From: Aquincola tertiaricarbonis
GTDB taxonomy: Bacteria; Pseudomonadota; Gammaproteobacteria; Burkholderiales; Burkholderiaceae_C
Assembly (NCBI RefSeq): GCF_000969605.1
Contig: NZ_JZUE01000009.1
Span: 1 to 64,000 of the forward strand
DNA length: 64,000 nucleotides
Direction of reading: 5' to 3'
Shown here: positions 7,679 to 16,580 of the stretch, piece after piece
How positions within the stretch are numbered: the first letter of the stretch is position 1
Layout: each line of letters opens with the position of its first letter
Translations under genes and position numbers: made by a program
The notes under the pieces: generated by a model
What the model saw: the letters and a program-made list of their open reading frames with translations, nothing else
What the model was told of the DNA's origin: nothing
Database searches by the model: none

Positions 7679-8269
7679 TCAGGCCGGCGACAGCAGCGCG
7701 CCCAGGCGGGCGCTGAGCTGCCGCACCCGCAGCGACAGCCGGCGCGACAGCGCGGCCATCAGCGCCAGCGCGATGCGCGGCTGTTCCTGCATCAGCCGGT
7801 GGAAAGGCTCGGCCTGCAGCACCGCGATGCGGCAGGTTCCGACGGTGGTGACGAGCGAGAAGCGAGAGCCGGAATCCAGCAGCGACATCTCGCCCAGCAT
7901 GTCGCCGGCGCGGGCCTCGGCCAGGCGCATGGGCTTGCTGCCGGGCACGGTGCGCTCCACCAGCAGCACGCCTTCCAGCACGATCAGCAGGTAGTCGCCG
8001 AATTCGTCCTGGCGGATCAGCGTGCGGCCGCCGGGCACCTCCACCACCTGCGGCCAGCCGGCCAGGCGCTGCAGTTCGTCGTCGGCCAGCGGCAGCACAT
8101 GCGGCTCGCGCTGCCACACCTGCACGAACAGCGCGGCGCCTTCGTCGGCCGGCAGCGCGCGTGCATCCACCTGAGGCGCACGCTCGGGCCAGCTCACCCG
8201 CACGGGCGGGGGGCTGTCGTCGGCCTCGGCGGGCAGGTCGGCGGCGGGCAGGGGCAGGGGACGTGTCAC
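7679..8269 (-). CDS. Cyclic-nucleotide-binding domain protein between pilT and pilU
   Basis: About 196 residues with one CRP-like cNMP domain in the C-terminal two thirds. A DEFGDYLLIVLEGVL beta strand is followed by the phosphate-binding cassette GEMSLLDSGSRFSLV, which keeps the Glu and Arg. There is no DNA-binding helix-turn-helix, so it is a sensor or adaptor, not a CRP regulator. The best start is GTG 8269, 8 nt after the pilT stop. No ATG is available downstream before the domain. Its place inside the pilTU operon suggests control of pilus retraction by c-di-GMP or cAMP, which is inference. Confidence 0.82.
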   Translation of the reverse strand: MTRPLPLPAADLPAEADDSPPPVRVSWPERAPQVDARALPADEGAALFVQVWQREPHVLPLADDELQRLAGWPQVVEVPGGRTLIRQDEFGDYLLIVLEGVLLVERTVPGSKPMRLAEARAGDMLGEMSLLDSGSRFSLVTTVGTCRIAVLQAEPFHRLMQEQPRIALALMAALSRRLSLRVRQLSARLGALLSPA

Positions 8270-8277
8270 GGCGGTGC

Positions 8278-9321
8278 TCAGCCCGGGAAGTTTTCGGGCG
8301 TCTTGGCCTTGCTGCGCGCTTCGGCCGGGGTGATGACGTTGCGGCGCACCAGGTCGGTCAGGTTCTGGTCGAGCGTCTGCATGCCCAGGCCCTGGCCCGT
8401 CTGGATGGCCGAGTACATCTGGGCGATCTTGTTCTCGCGGATCAGGTTCTTGATGGCCGAGGTGGCGATCATGATCTCGTGCGCCGCCACGCGGCCGCTG
8501 CCGTCGCGGGTCTTGCACAGCGTCTGCGAGATCACCGCCACCAGCGATTCGGACAGCATCGCGCGCACCATGTCCTTCTCGGCCGCCGGGAACACGTCGA
8601 CCACGCGGTCGATGGTCTTGGCGGCGCTGCTGGTGTGCAGCGTGCCGAACACCAGGTGGCCGGTCTCGGCCGCGGTGAGCGCCAGGCGGATGGTCTCCAG
8701 GTCGCGCATTTCGCCCACCAGGATCGCGTCCGGGTCTTCACGCAGCGCCGAGCGCAGCGCGTTGGAGAAGCTCAGGGTGTGCGGCCCCACCTCGCGCTGG
8801 TTGACCAGGCACTTCTTGCTCTCGTGCACGAACTCTATCGGGTCTTCCACCGTGAGCACATGGCCGTACTCGTTCTCGTTGAGGTGGTTGACCATGGCGG
8901 CCAGCGTGGTGCTCTTGCCCGAGCCGGTGGGGCCGGTGACCAGCACCATGCCGCGCGGGCGCAGCGCCAGGTCGGCGAACACCTTGGGCGCCTGCAGCTG
9001 CTCCAGCGAGAGGATCTTGCTGGGAATGGTGCGGAACACCGCGCCTGCGCCGCGGTTCTGGTTGTACGCATTGACGCGAAAGCGCGCCAGGCCCTGGATC
9101 TCGAACGAGAAGTCGCACTCCAGCGTGTCCTCGTAGGCCTTGCGCTGGGCGTCGTTCATGATGTCGTACACCATGTCGTGCACGGTCTTGTGGTCCAGCG
9201 CCTCCACGTTGATGCGCCGCACGTCGCCATGCACGCGGATCATCGGCGGCAGGCCGGCGGACAGGTGCAGGTCGGAAGCCTTGTTCTTGACCGAGAACGC
9301 GAGCAGCTGGGTGATGTCCAT
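8278..9321 (-). CDS. pilT: Type IV pilus retraction ATPase PilT
   Basis: Hexameric ATPase that depolymerises type IV pili for twitching, DNA uptake and surface sensing. The 347-aa product starts MDITQLLAF as in the family. Walker A GPTGSGKSTT is at 130-139, with the acidic box LTVEDPIEF, Walker B ILVGEMRD, the His box HLVFGTLHT and the retraction motif AIKNLIREN near residue 277. ATG 9321 is preferred over an in-frame TTG one codon upstream. It is divergent from yggS with only 48 nt between. Confidence 0.96.
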   Translation of the reverse strand: MDITQLLAFSVKNKASDLHLSAGLPPMIRVHGDVRRINVEALDHKTVHDMVYDIMNDAQRKAYEDTLECDFSFEIQGLARFRVNAYNQNRGAGAVFRTIPSKILSLEQLQAPKVFADLALRPRGMVLVTGPTGSGKSTTLAAMVNHLNENEYGHVLTVEDPIEFVHESKKCLVNQREVGPHTLSFSNALRSALREDPDAILVGEMRDLETIRLALTAAETGHLVFGTLHTSSAAKTIDRVVDVFPAAEKDMVRAMLSESLVAVISQTLCKTRDGSGRVAAHEIMIATSAIKNLIRENKIAQMYSAIQTGQGLGMQTLDQNLTDLVRRNVITPAEARSKAKTPENFPG

Positions 9322-9369
9322 CAAAGCGGTCCGCCCGCAGGGGCGGCTGGGTTAGGCTCGGGATTGATT

Positions 9370-10071
9370 ATGGTGAGCATCCCGACCCGGTTGGAACAAA
9401 CTCGCGCGCGCATCGCCGCTGCCTGCAATGCCGCGCACCGCCCGCTCGACAGCGTGCAGCTGCTGGCGGTCAGCAAGACCTTCGGCGCCGACGCGGTGCA
9501 GCAGGCCTTCGATGCCGGCCAGCGCGCCTTCGGCGAGAACTACATCCAGGAGGCCCTGGCCAAGATCGACGCCCTGGCCGCGCTGCGCACGCAACTCCAA
9601 TGGCACCTTATCGGCCCGATCCAGAGCAACAAAAGCCGGCCGGTGGCAGAAAGTTTCGATTGGGTGCATTCGGTCGACCGGTTGAAGATCGCGCAGCGGC
9701 TGTCGGACCAGCGGCCGCCCACCCTGCCGCCGTTACAGGTCTGCCTGCAGGTCAACATCAGTGGCGAGGCCAGCAAGAGCGGCCTGACGCCGGCCGAGCT
9801 GCCTGAAGTGGCGCGCGCCGTGGCGGCGCTGCCGCGGCTGGTGCTGCGCGGGCTGATGGCCATCCCCGAGCCGGCGCAGGACGAAGCCGCGCAGCGCGTG
9901 CCGCACCGGGCGCTGCGCGGCCTGCTGGATGACCTGCGTGCCCGGCTGGGCCATCAAGCACCGCAGCTCGACACGCTGTCCATGGGCATGAGCGCCGACC
10001 TGGAAGCCGCCATCGCCGAAGGCGCCACCATCGTGCGGGTGGGCACGGCCATCTTCGGCGGCCGCGGGTAA
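9370..10071 (+). CDS. yggS: PLP-homeostasis protein YggS
   Basis: Pyridoxal-phosphate-binding protein of the PROSC/YggS family. It buffers PLP and affects amino-acid and keto-acid balance, with no known catalysis. Length 233 aa. The Schiff-base lysine is in LLAVSKTF (Lys36), followed by FGENYIQEA, WHLIGPIQSNK, the GLMAIPEP loop and the C-terminal phosphate-binding SMGMSADLEAAI. The yggS-pilT divergence is a common Burkholderiales arrangement. Its mRNA would start in the 48-nt gap. Confidence 0.94.
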   Translation: MVSIPTRLEQTRARIAAACNAAHRPLDSVQLLAVSKTFGADAVQQAFDAGQRAFGENYIQEALAKIDALAALRTQLQWHLIGPIQSNKSRPVAESFDWVHSVDRLKIAQRLSDQRPPTLPPLQVCLQVNISGEASKSGLTPAELPEVARAVAALPRLVLRGLMAIPEPAQDEAAQRVPHRALRGLLDDLRARLGHQAPQLDTLSMGMSADLEAAIAEGATIVRVGTAIFGGRG

Positions 10072-10179
10072 ACGCGCCCGCCCTTCGGGACTCCCACCTT
10101 TGATGGTGGCCCGCGGCGTGCGGCTGCACTAAGTTGGTCTGCAAGGGCCTGCTTCCCCGGGCCCGGCAGGAGTGCCGCC

Positions 10180-11775
10180 ATGAACGAGACCGCCGTCGCC
10201 GCCGACCAGGGCCTGGTGTTCCAGTGGATCGTGGGCGGTGCCGTCGTGGTGCTGTATGCCCGCGACCGCTTCCGCAACCCGCGGCCGATGCGTGCCAGCA
10301 CCACTTTCTGGCGCTACTGGTCGGCCTGGTGCGGCTACCTGGGCTCGATGCTGATGCTGTTCGTGGTGCTGGGCGGCGGCATCATTGCGGTGGACACCGC
10401 CACGTTGCAGGCGGTGCTGGGCATCGACGCCAAGCAGGCCACGCTGCCCGGCCCGCTGCTGGCGGCGCTGATGCTCACCTCGCTGCTGCCGCATTCGCCG
10501 GTGCTGGGCAAGGTGGACGAAGCGGTCAAGCAGTGGTTCCAGCGCGTGGGCAACATCCCGTTCGAGGTGCGCGAGCTGAGCGCCCACCTGGCCGGCGCGC
10601 GCTACGAGCCGCCGCCCGAGCTGCTGGCGCGGCTGTTGCCCACGATGGCCGAGCTGGGCGTGGATCCGGCCTGGCTGCGCGAACCGGCCGACACCCTGCG
10701 CCACCGCTGGGCGCGCAGCGTGGCGCTGTTCGCGCATGTGCAGCAGTGGGAGGGCGCGCGCGGCTATTCGCGCTACGTCGACGAGCACCGCGCGGTGCTG
10801 GCCGAGCTGCGCAGCCGCATGACGGCGCAGGCCGAGGTGCTCACCCCCGCCGCGCTCACCGAGCTGGACCGCAACACCGACTCGCTGCTGATGGCCCACC
10901 TGCGCAAGAAGCTGGCCGCCGACATCGTGGCGCTGCAGCGAGCGGTGTGCGATTTCGCCAGCGGCGGCGTGCTGCACCGCGGCTGGAACCAGGGCCAGCG
11001 CCGCATGGCGCTGCAGGAGATGGGGCTGTCGGCCGAAGGCGAGGTGCGCGGCCCGCTGAGCTCGCACGACATCGTGCTGGTCACCGGGATCGTGTTCCTG
11101 GCGATGCTGTTCGTGCCGCTGACGATGCGCCGCTTCGTGGACCCGGAGCCGCTGTCACTGAACCTGCGCGTGCTGGTGATGGTGCCCATCATCTACGCGC
11201 TGGCCATCGTGCTGGCGGTGTATCCCAAGTCGGTGTGGGCCTTCGCCACGCGGCGTCCGGGGGAGCGGCGGCCGGTGGCGGCCTATGCGGTCTCGGGCGC
11301 GCTGGCCGCGGTGGCAGCCTTCTTCGTCTCGCTGCTGTTCCGCTATGCCTTCGAGACGCCGGGCAACCTGCTGCAGGTGCTGTCCACGCCCGGCACCTTC
11401 GCCCGTGCCTGGCACCTGACGGTGGAGCGCTGGCCGTGGCTGTTGATGAGTTTCTTCGCCACCATCGCCATCGCCTGGGCGGCCGACGACCATGTGGCCA
11501 CCGACCGGCCGCCGCCTCCCTGGCTGCGCCCGGCGGAGGCCGCGGCGCTGGCGGGCGTGTTCATGCTGCTGCAGTGGACGGTGGTGGAGGTGTTCGGCTA
11601 CATCCTGCCACCGCAGCGGGCTGCCGCCATGCTGGCGAACCTGCCGCGCATGCTGCTGACCTCCGCGCTGATCGGCGCCACCATCGGCTGGTACGTGCCG
11701 CACCTGTGCCGCACCCACGGCAGCCGACGGGTGGGGGCGGCATTGCCCGGGCCGGCCCGGCTGGGCACGGCCTGA
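10180..11775 (+). CDS. Polytopic membrane protein of unknown function, 531 aa
   Basis: I do not recognise the family. Hydrophobic segments lie near residues 11-28, 50-70 and 89-108. A soluble, Arg/Glu-rich domain of about 190 residues follows (about 110-300). Six further spans (about 305-325, 335-355, 370-390, 415-435, 450-472, 485-505) precede a basic tail. The soluble domain reads as largely helical. A CAGGAG ribosome site lies before ATG 10180. It stands alone between yggS and the liv operon, and nothing in the neighbourhood indicates a role. Confidence 0.8.
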   Translation: MNETAVAADQGLVFQWIVGGAVVVLYARDRFRNPRPMRASTTFWRYWSAWCGYLGSMLMLFVVLGGGIIAVDTATLQAVLGIDAKQATLPGPLLAALMLTSLLPHSPVLGKVDEAVKQWFQRVGNIPFEVRELSAHLAGARYEPPPELLARLLPTMAELGVDPAWLREPADTLRHRWARSVALFAHVQQWEGARGYSRYVDEHRAVLAELRSRMTAQAEVLTPAALTELDRNTDSLLMAHLRKKLAADIVALQRAVCDFASGGVLHRGWNQGQRRMALQEMGLSAEGEVRGPLSSHDIVLVTGIVFLAMLFVPLTMRRFVDPEPLSLNLRVLVMVPIIYALAIVLAVYPKSVWAFATRRPGERRPVAAYAVSGALAAVAAFFVSLLFRYAFETPGNLLQVLSTPGTFARAWHLTVERWPWLLMSFFATIAIAWAADDHVATDRPPPPWLRPAEAAALAGVFMLLQWTVVEVFGYILPPQRAAAMLANLPRMLLTSALIGATIGWYVPHLCRTHGSRRVGAALPGPARLGTA

Positions 11776-11787
11776 GCGGCGGTCTCG

Positions 11788-12822
11788 TCAGGGCCGCTTG
11801 CGCGGCCAGCGGTGCAGGATCTCACCCACCACGCCGCGCCGGAAGGCCAGCACGCAGATGATGAAGATGAGCCCGGTGACCAGGCTCACCGACTCGCCCA
11901 GGCCGTTGAACCAGGCCACGCCGGTGAGGTCGGCCAGGGCCTTGCCCAGGTCGCCGATCTTGTTCTCCAGCGCGATGATGATCAGCGCCCCGACGATGGG
12001 GCCCAGCAGCGTGCCCATGCCGCCCACCAGCGTCATCAGGATGACGGCGCCGGAGGTGGTCCACACCGCGTCGGTCAGCGTGGCGAAGCCCAGCACCAGC
12101 GTCTTGGTGGCCCCGGCCAGGCCGGCCAGCGCGGCCGACAGCACGAAGGCCACCAGCTTGAAGCGGTCCACGTCATAGCCCAGCGAAGTGGCGCGGGCCT
12201 CGTTCTCGCGGATCGAGGTGAGCACCTGGCCGAACGGCGAATTCACCGTGCGGTAGATCAGCCAGAAGCCGAAGGCGAAGAAGGCCAGCACCACGTAGTA
12301 CAGCGTCAGGTCGCTGGTCAGGTCCAGGCCCAGCAGCGTGCCGCGCGGCACCGATTGCAGGCCGTCTTCCCCGCCGGTGAAGGGCGCCTGCAGGAAGAAG
12401 AAGAACAGCATCTGCGACAGCGCCAGCGTGATCATCGAGAAGTAGATGCCGCTGCGGCGGATGGCCAGCCAGCCGAACGCCAGGCCGGCCAGTGCGGCCA
12501 TCAGCACGCCGAAGCCGATGCCGGCCAGCGTGGGCACGCCCCACACCTTGAGCGCATGGCCGGCGCCATAGGCCGCCGCGCCCAGGAAGGCTGCATGCCC
12601 GAAGCTCAGCAGCCCGGTGAAGCCGATCAGCAGGTTGAAGGCACAGGCGAAGAGGGCGTAGCACATCACCTTCATCACGAAGATGGGGTACGCGCCCAGC
12701 AAGGGCAGCACGGCCACCGCCGCGAACAGCAGTGCATAGCCCAGCAGCGGCGACCGCGCCGGGGCGGCCGCGGCCGCAGCCGCGGGGGTGGAGGTGGGAG
12801 AGGTCACAGGGGCTGTGCTCAC
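11788..12822 (-). CDS. livM: Branched-chain amino-acid ABC transporter permease LivM
   Basis: Inner-membrane permease of a HAAT-family importer. The 344-aa product has an Ala/Pro-rich N-terminus followed by about 10 spans. Family blocks are LIGFTGLLSFGHAAFLGAAAY, RRSGIYFSMITLALSQ and the ABC-contact loop SIRENEARATSLGYDV. The start is GTG 12822, one base after the livH stop. It is last in the operon lrp-livG-livF-livK-livH-livM. Confidence 0.93.
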   Translation of the reverse strand: MSTAPVTSPTSTPAAAAAAAPARSPLLGYALLFAAVAVLPLLGAYPIFVMKVMCYALFACAFNLLIGFTGLLSFGHAAFLGAAAYGAGHALKVWGVPTLAGIGFGVLMAALAGLAFGWLAIRRSGIYFSMITLALSQMLFFFFLQAPFTGGEDGLQSVPRGTLLGLDLTSDLTLYYVVLAFFAFGFWLIYRTVNSPFGQVLTSIRENEARATSLGYDVDRFKLVAFVLSAALAGLAGATKTLVLGFATLTDAVWTTSGAVILMTLVGGMGTLLGPIVGALIIIALENKIGDLGKALADLTGVAWFNGLGESVSLVTGLIFIICVLAFRRGVVGEILHRWPRKRP

Positions 12823-12823
12823 T

Positions 12824-13711
12824 TCATTTTTCCTTGCCGAACAGGCCCGCCGGGCGGATGAGCAGCACCACCGCCATGATGAGGAACACCACGGTGGCCG
12901 AAGCCTCGGGATAGAACACCTTGGTCAGGCCCTCGATCACGCCCAGCCCCAGCCCGGTGAGGATGGAGCCGAGGATCGAGCCCATGCCGCCGATCACCAC
13001 CACCGCGAACACCACGATGATGAGGTTGCTGCCCATCAGCGCATTCACCTGCAGGATGGGTGCGGCCAGCACGCCGGCAAAGGCCGCCAGCGCCACGCCG
13101 CCGGCGTAGGTGAGCGTGATCATGCGCGGCACGTTGATGCCGAAGGCCTGCACCAGCTTGGGGTTCTCGGTGCCGGCGCGCAGCGTGGCGCCGATGGAGG
13201 TCTTCTCGATCAAGGCCCACACCGCCAGGCACACCACCACCGAGGCCACGACCACCCAGGCGCGGTAGTTGGGCAGCACCATGAAGCCCAGGTTGGTGGC
13301 GCCCTGCAGCGCATCGGGCACCGGATAAGGATTGCCCGAGACGCCGTAGAACGAGCGGAACAGGCCTTCGGTCACCAGCGTGATGCCGAAGGTGAGCAGC
13401 AGGCCATACAGGTGGTCGAGCTTGTACAGCCACTGCAGCAGCAGCCGCTCGATCAATATGCCCAGCACGCCCACGATCAGCGGCGCCGCCAGCAGCATCA
13501 TCCAGTAGTTCAGGCCCAGGTACTCCAGGCCCATCCACGCGATGAACGCCCCCATCATGTACAGCGCCCCATGGGCGAAGTTGATGATGTTGAGCATGCC
13601 GAAGATGACGGCCAGGCCCAGCGACAGCATCGCGTAGAACGAGCCGTTCACCAGGCCGAGCAGCAGTTGGCCGAGCAGGGCCGGCAGCGGAATATCAAAC
13701 AGGTTCGACAT
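12824..13711 (-). CDS. livH: Branched-chain amino-acid ABC transporter permease LivH
   Basis: Partner permease of LivM, 295 aa, about 8 spans. The N-terminal LLGLVNGSFYAMLSLGLAVIFGMLNIINFAHGA block is characteristic of LivH, as is the cytoplasmic RAGTENPKLVQAFGINV loop that contacts the ATPases. The gene lies 120 nt downstream of the binding-protein gene, with a structured repeat in the gap that may lower permease expression relative to the binding protein. Confidence 0.94.
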   Translation of the reverse strand: MSNLFDIPLPALLGQLLLGLVNGSFYAMLSLGLAVIFGMLNIINFAHGALYMMGAFIAWMGLEYLGLNYWMMLLAAPLIVGVLGILIERLLLQWLYKLDHLYGLLLTFGITLVTEGLFRSFYGVSGNPYPVPDALQGATNLGFMVLPNYRAWVVVASVVVCLAVWALIEKTSIGATLRAGTENPKLVQAFGINVPRMITLTYAGGVALAAFAGVLAAPILQVNALMGSNLIIVVFAVVVIGGMGSILGSILTGLGLGVIEGLTKVFYPEASATVVFLIMAVVLLIRPAGLFGKEK

Positions 13712-13737
13712 CGGATGTCCTGGTCACAACCCCGTCG

Positions 13738-13830
13738 AGCGGGGCATCGCCCCGGCCGCCGCCGGGCCGCGCCAAGGCGGCCGGGCTCCCCCTCGGGGGG
13801 GCGACGCCGCAGGCGTCTCGGGGGCCGACG
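13738..13830 (-). repeat. GC-rich 3'-UTR repeat, copy 1 (livK-livH gap)
   Basis: Read on the minus strand, the sequence immediately after the binding-protein stop contains CCCCCGAG, a small TGCG-type palindrome, CCCCCCC.AGGGGG, GCCCGG, CCTTGG and GCGGCCCGGCGG in that order. The same ordered blocks occur at 58188-58260 after psiF, in the same orientation to transcription. It holds several nested hairpins, behaves like a REP-type element, and probably stabilises the upstream mRNA end or attenuates readthrough. Confidence 0.6.
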
Positions 13831-13831
13831 A

Positions 13832-15043
13832 TCACTTCTTGACGAGAGGGCACTTGCTGTCGGCCAGCTTGGTATAGGCCTCGGCGGCCGGGATGGTCTG
13901 CACCACCTTGTAGTAGTCCCACGGCTCGGTGGAGTCCTTCTGCGCCTTCACCTGCATCAGGTACATGTCGTAGCGCATGCGGCCGTCGGGGCCGATCTCG
14001 CCGTTCTTGGCGAAGAAGTCGTTGATCTTCGTCGCCTTCATCTGCGCGATCACCTTGTCGGCGTCGTCGGTCTTGGTGGCCTCCACCGCCTTCAGGTAGT
14101 GCATGGTGGCCGAGTAGTCGGCGGCCTGCAGCATCGACGGCATGCGCTTCATCTTCTCGAAGAAGCGCTTGGCCCAGGCGCGCGACTCCGCGTTCTGGTT
14201 CCAGTACCAGCCGTCCGTCAGGTACATGCCCTCGGTGGCCTTCAGGCCCAGCGAGTGGATGTCGTTGATGAACATCAGCAGGCCGGCCAGCTTCATCGTC
14301 TTGGTGATGCCGAACTCGTTGGCGGCCTTCACCGAGTTGATGGTGTCGGCACCGGCGTTGGCCAGGCCCAGGATCTGGGCCTTGCTGCTTTGCGCCTGCA
14401 GCAGGAAGGAGCTGAAGTCGCTGGCGCCCAGCGGCGCACGCACGCTGCCCACCACGTTGCCGCCGGACTTCTGCACCACCGCCGTGGTGTCCGCCTGCAG
14501 CGAGTGGCCGAAGGCATAGTCGGCCGTCAGGAAGTACCAGCTCTTGCCGCCCGACTTCACCACCGCATTGCCGGTGCCGTTGGCCAGCGCCACGGTGTCG
14601 TAGGCGTAGTGGATGGTGTAGGGCGTGCAGTCCTCGTTGGTCAGGCGGGCGGTGGCCGCGCCGATGGAGATGAAGGGCTTCTTCTTCTCGGCCGCGATCT
14701 TGGCCATGGCCAGGTTGGTGGACGAGTTGGTGCCGCCGATCAGCATGTCCAGGCCCTGGGTGTCGATCCACTCGCGTGCCTTGCTGGCGGCCACGTCGGC
14801 CTTGTTCTGGTGGTCGGCGTACAGCACCTCGATCTTCTTGCCGGCCACCGCGCCCTTCATGTCGGCGATGGCCATCTTGATGGCCTCCACGCCGCCGGCA
14901 CCGTCGATGTCGGCATACACGCTGGACATGTCGGTGATGATGCCGATCTTGATCACGTCGCCCGAAACCTGGGCCTGCACGGCACCGGTGAAGCCGCAGG
15001 CCGCGGCGGCGGCGATCGCGATGCGTCGAATGTTGGAAGTCAT
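13832..15043 (-). CDS. livK: Periplasmic amino-acid-binding protein of the liv transporter
   Basis: Type I periplasmic binding protein (403 aa), receptor of the importer. The signal peptide ends AVQAQ near residue 25. The mature start VIKIGIITDMSSVYADIDG and the ligand block GGTNSSTNLAM are typical of the branched-chain/amide group, as are KKPFISIGAATARL and YAFGHSL. The true ligand could be leucine, urea/amide or another short solute, because binding proteins of this size vary. ATG 15043 starts the signal peptide; a possible upstream extension would spoil it. Confidence 0.88.
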   Translation of the reverse strand: MTSNIRRIAIAAAAACGFTGAVQAQVSGDVIKIGIITDMSSVYADIDGAGGVEAIKMAIADMKGAVAGKKIEVLYADHQNKADVAASKAREWIDTQGLDMLIGGTNSSTNLAMAKIAAEKKKPFISIGAATARLTNEDCTPYTIHYAYDTVALANGTGNAVVKSGGKSWYFLTADYAFGHSLQADTTAVVQKSGGNVVGSVRAPLGASDFSSFLLQAQSSKAQILGLANAGADTINSVKAANEFGITKTMKLAGLLMFINDIHSLGLKATEGMYLTDGWYWNQNAESRAWAKRFFEKMKRMPSMLQAADYSATMHYLKAVEATKTDDADKVIAQMKATKINDFFAKNGEIGPDGRMRYDMYLMQVKAQKDSTEPWDYYKVVQTIPAAEAYTKLADSKCPLVKK

Positions 15044-15090
15044 GCTCGTCTCCAGGGAAGGGATGGGTGGATGTGTGGTGGGAACGGCGA

Positions 15091-15804
15091 TCACACGCTC
15101 AACAGCTCGTCGAGCACGGCCTGCTTCTCGGCCAGTTGGGACGCGGGGAACGATTCGACGACCTGCCCATGCTCGATCACGTGGAAGTGGTCGGCCAGCG
15201 GCGCGGCGAAGCGGAAGTTCTGCTCCACCATCACGATGGTGAAGCCCTGGGCCTTGAGCGTGGTGATCATGCGGGCCAGCGCCTGCACGATCACCGGCGC
15301 CAGGCCTTCGGAGATCTCGTCCAGCAGCAGGATGTCGGCGCCGGTGCGCAGGATGCGGGCCACGGCCAGCATCTGCTGCTCACCGCCCGACAGCCGCGTG
15401 CCCGGGCTGCTGCGGCGCTCCTGCAGGTTGGGGAACATCGCATACAGCTCGGCCTCCGTCATCGCCTTGCCGCGGCCGGCGGTGAGCTTGGGCGGCAGGC
15501 GCAGGTTCTCCTCGGTGGTGAGTGCGGCGAAGATGCCGCGCTCCTCCGGGCAGTAGCCGATGCCGATGTGGGCGATGCGGTGCGTGGGCAGGTTGATGGT
15601 CTCGGTGCCATGCACCTTGATCGATCCCTTGCGGTCGCCCGTCAGGCCCATGATGGCCCGCAGCGTGGTGGTTCGGCCGGCGCCGTTGCGGCCCAGCAGC
15701 GTGACCACCTGGCCGCTGTGCACCGTCAGGCTGATGCCGTGCAGGATGTGGCTCTCGCCATACCAGGCGTGAAGGTCTTTGATCTCCAGGGCGGGGGTGC
15801 TCAT
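15091..15804 (-). CDS. livF: Branched-chain amino-acid ABC transporter ATPase LivF
   Basis: Cytosolic ATPase, 237 aa, pairing with LivG. The LivF pattern includes YCPEERGIFAALTTEENL, the signature RLSGGEQQML, Walker B ILLLDEISEGLAP and the switch His region MVEQNF. Walker A reads GRNGAGRTT (38-46): Arg44 replaces the nearly invariant lysine, encoded by CGA. This may weaken hydrolysis at one site of the LivG/LivF heterodimer. The ATG shares one base with the livG stop. Confidence 0.92.
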   Translation of the reverse strand: MSTPALEIKDLHAWYGESHILHGISLTVHSGQVVTLLGRNGAGRTTTLRAIMGLTGDRKGSIKVHGTETINLPTHRIAHIGIGYCPEERGIFAALTTEENLRLPPKLTAGRGKAMTEAELYAMFPNLQERRSSPGTRLSGGEQQMLAVARILRTGADILLLDEISEGLAPVIVQALARMITTLKAQGFTIVMVEQNFRFAAPLADHFHVIEHGQVVESFPASQLAEKQAVLDELLSV

Positions 15805-16574
15805 CAATGCGCCCCCTGCAGTTCGGTCGCCTCGCTGCCCATGTAGGCCTCGAGCACCGCCGGATGCCTGGACACCTCGGCGTAGTTGCCCTCGGCCAGC
15901 ACCGCGCCGCGGGCCAGCACGGTCAGGCGGTCGGCGATGCTGGCCACCACGCGCATGTTGTGCTCCACCATCAGCACGGTGCGGCCTTCGGCCACGCGCT
16001 TGATGAGCTGGGTTACGCGGTCCACGTCCTCGTGGCCCATGCCCTGGGTGGGTTCGTCCAGCAGCATCAGTTCGGGCTCCATGGCCATGGTGGTGGCGAT
16101 CTCCAGCGCGCGCTTGCGGCCGTAGGGCAGGTCGGCGGCCTTGGCCTGCGCCATGTCGCGCAGGTCCACCAGGTCCAGCAGCGCCAGCACCTTGGCATCC
16201 AGCAGCCGCAGCGCGGTCAGCCCCTTCCAGAAGTGGAACGAGGTGCCGGTGAAGCGCTGCAGCCCGATGCGCACGTTCTCCAGCACCGTCAGGTGCGGGA
16301 ACACCGCGGAGATCTGGAACGAGCGGATCACCCCGCGCCGGGCGATCTGCGCCGACTGCTCTCCGGTGATGTCGATGCCGTTGAACAGGATGGTGCCGCG
16401 CGTGGGCGTGAGGAACTTGGTCAGCAGGTTGAAGCAGGTGGTCTTGCCGGCGCCGTTGGGGCCGATCAGCGCATGGATGTGCCCGCGCTGCACCTGCAGG
16501 TTGACGCGATCGACCGCGGTGAAGCCCTTGAACTCCTTGGTGAGGTCGCGGGTCTCGAGGATGTAGTCGCTCAT
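15804..16574 (-). CDS. livG: Branched-chain amino-acid ABC transporter ATPase LivG
   Basis: Second ATPase, 256 aa. Walker [10 protein letters not shown] (38-46) keeps its lysine, so this subunit should provide the full hydrolytic site. Q-loop region IRSFQ, LivG-type signature LPYGRKRALEIA, Walker B LMLLDEPTQGMGHED and switch MVEHNM follow. It starts 6 nt after the lrp stop, so lrp and livG are almost certainly on one mRNA. Confidence 0.95.
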   Translation of the reverse strand: MSDYILETRDLTKEFKGFTAVDRVNLQVQRGHIHALIGPNGAGKTTCFNLLTKFLTPTRGTILFNGIDITGEQSAQIARRGVIRSFQISAVFPHLTVLENVRIGLQRFTGTSFHFWKGLTALRLLDAKVLALLDLVDLRDMAQAKAADLPYGRKRALEIATTMAMEPELMLLDEPTQGMGHEDVDRVTQLIKRVAEGRTVLMVEHNMRVVASIADRLTVLARGAVLAEGNYAEVSRHPAVLEAYMGSEATELQGAH

Positions 16575-16580
16575 GGTTGT

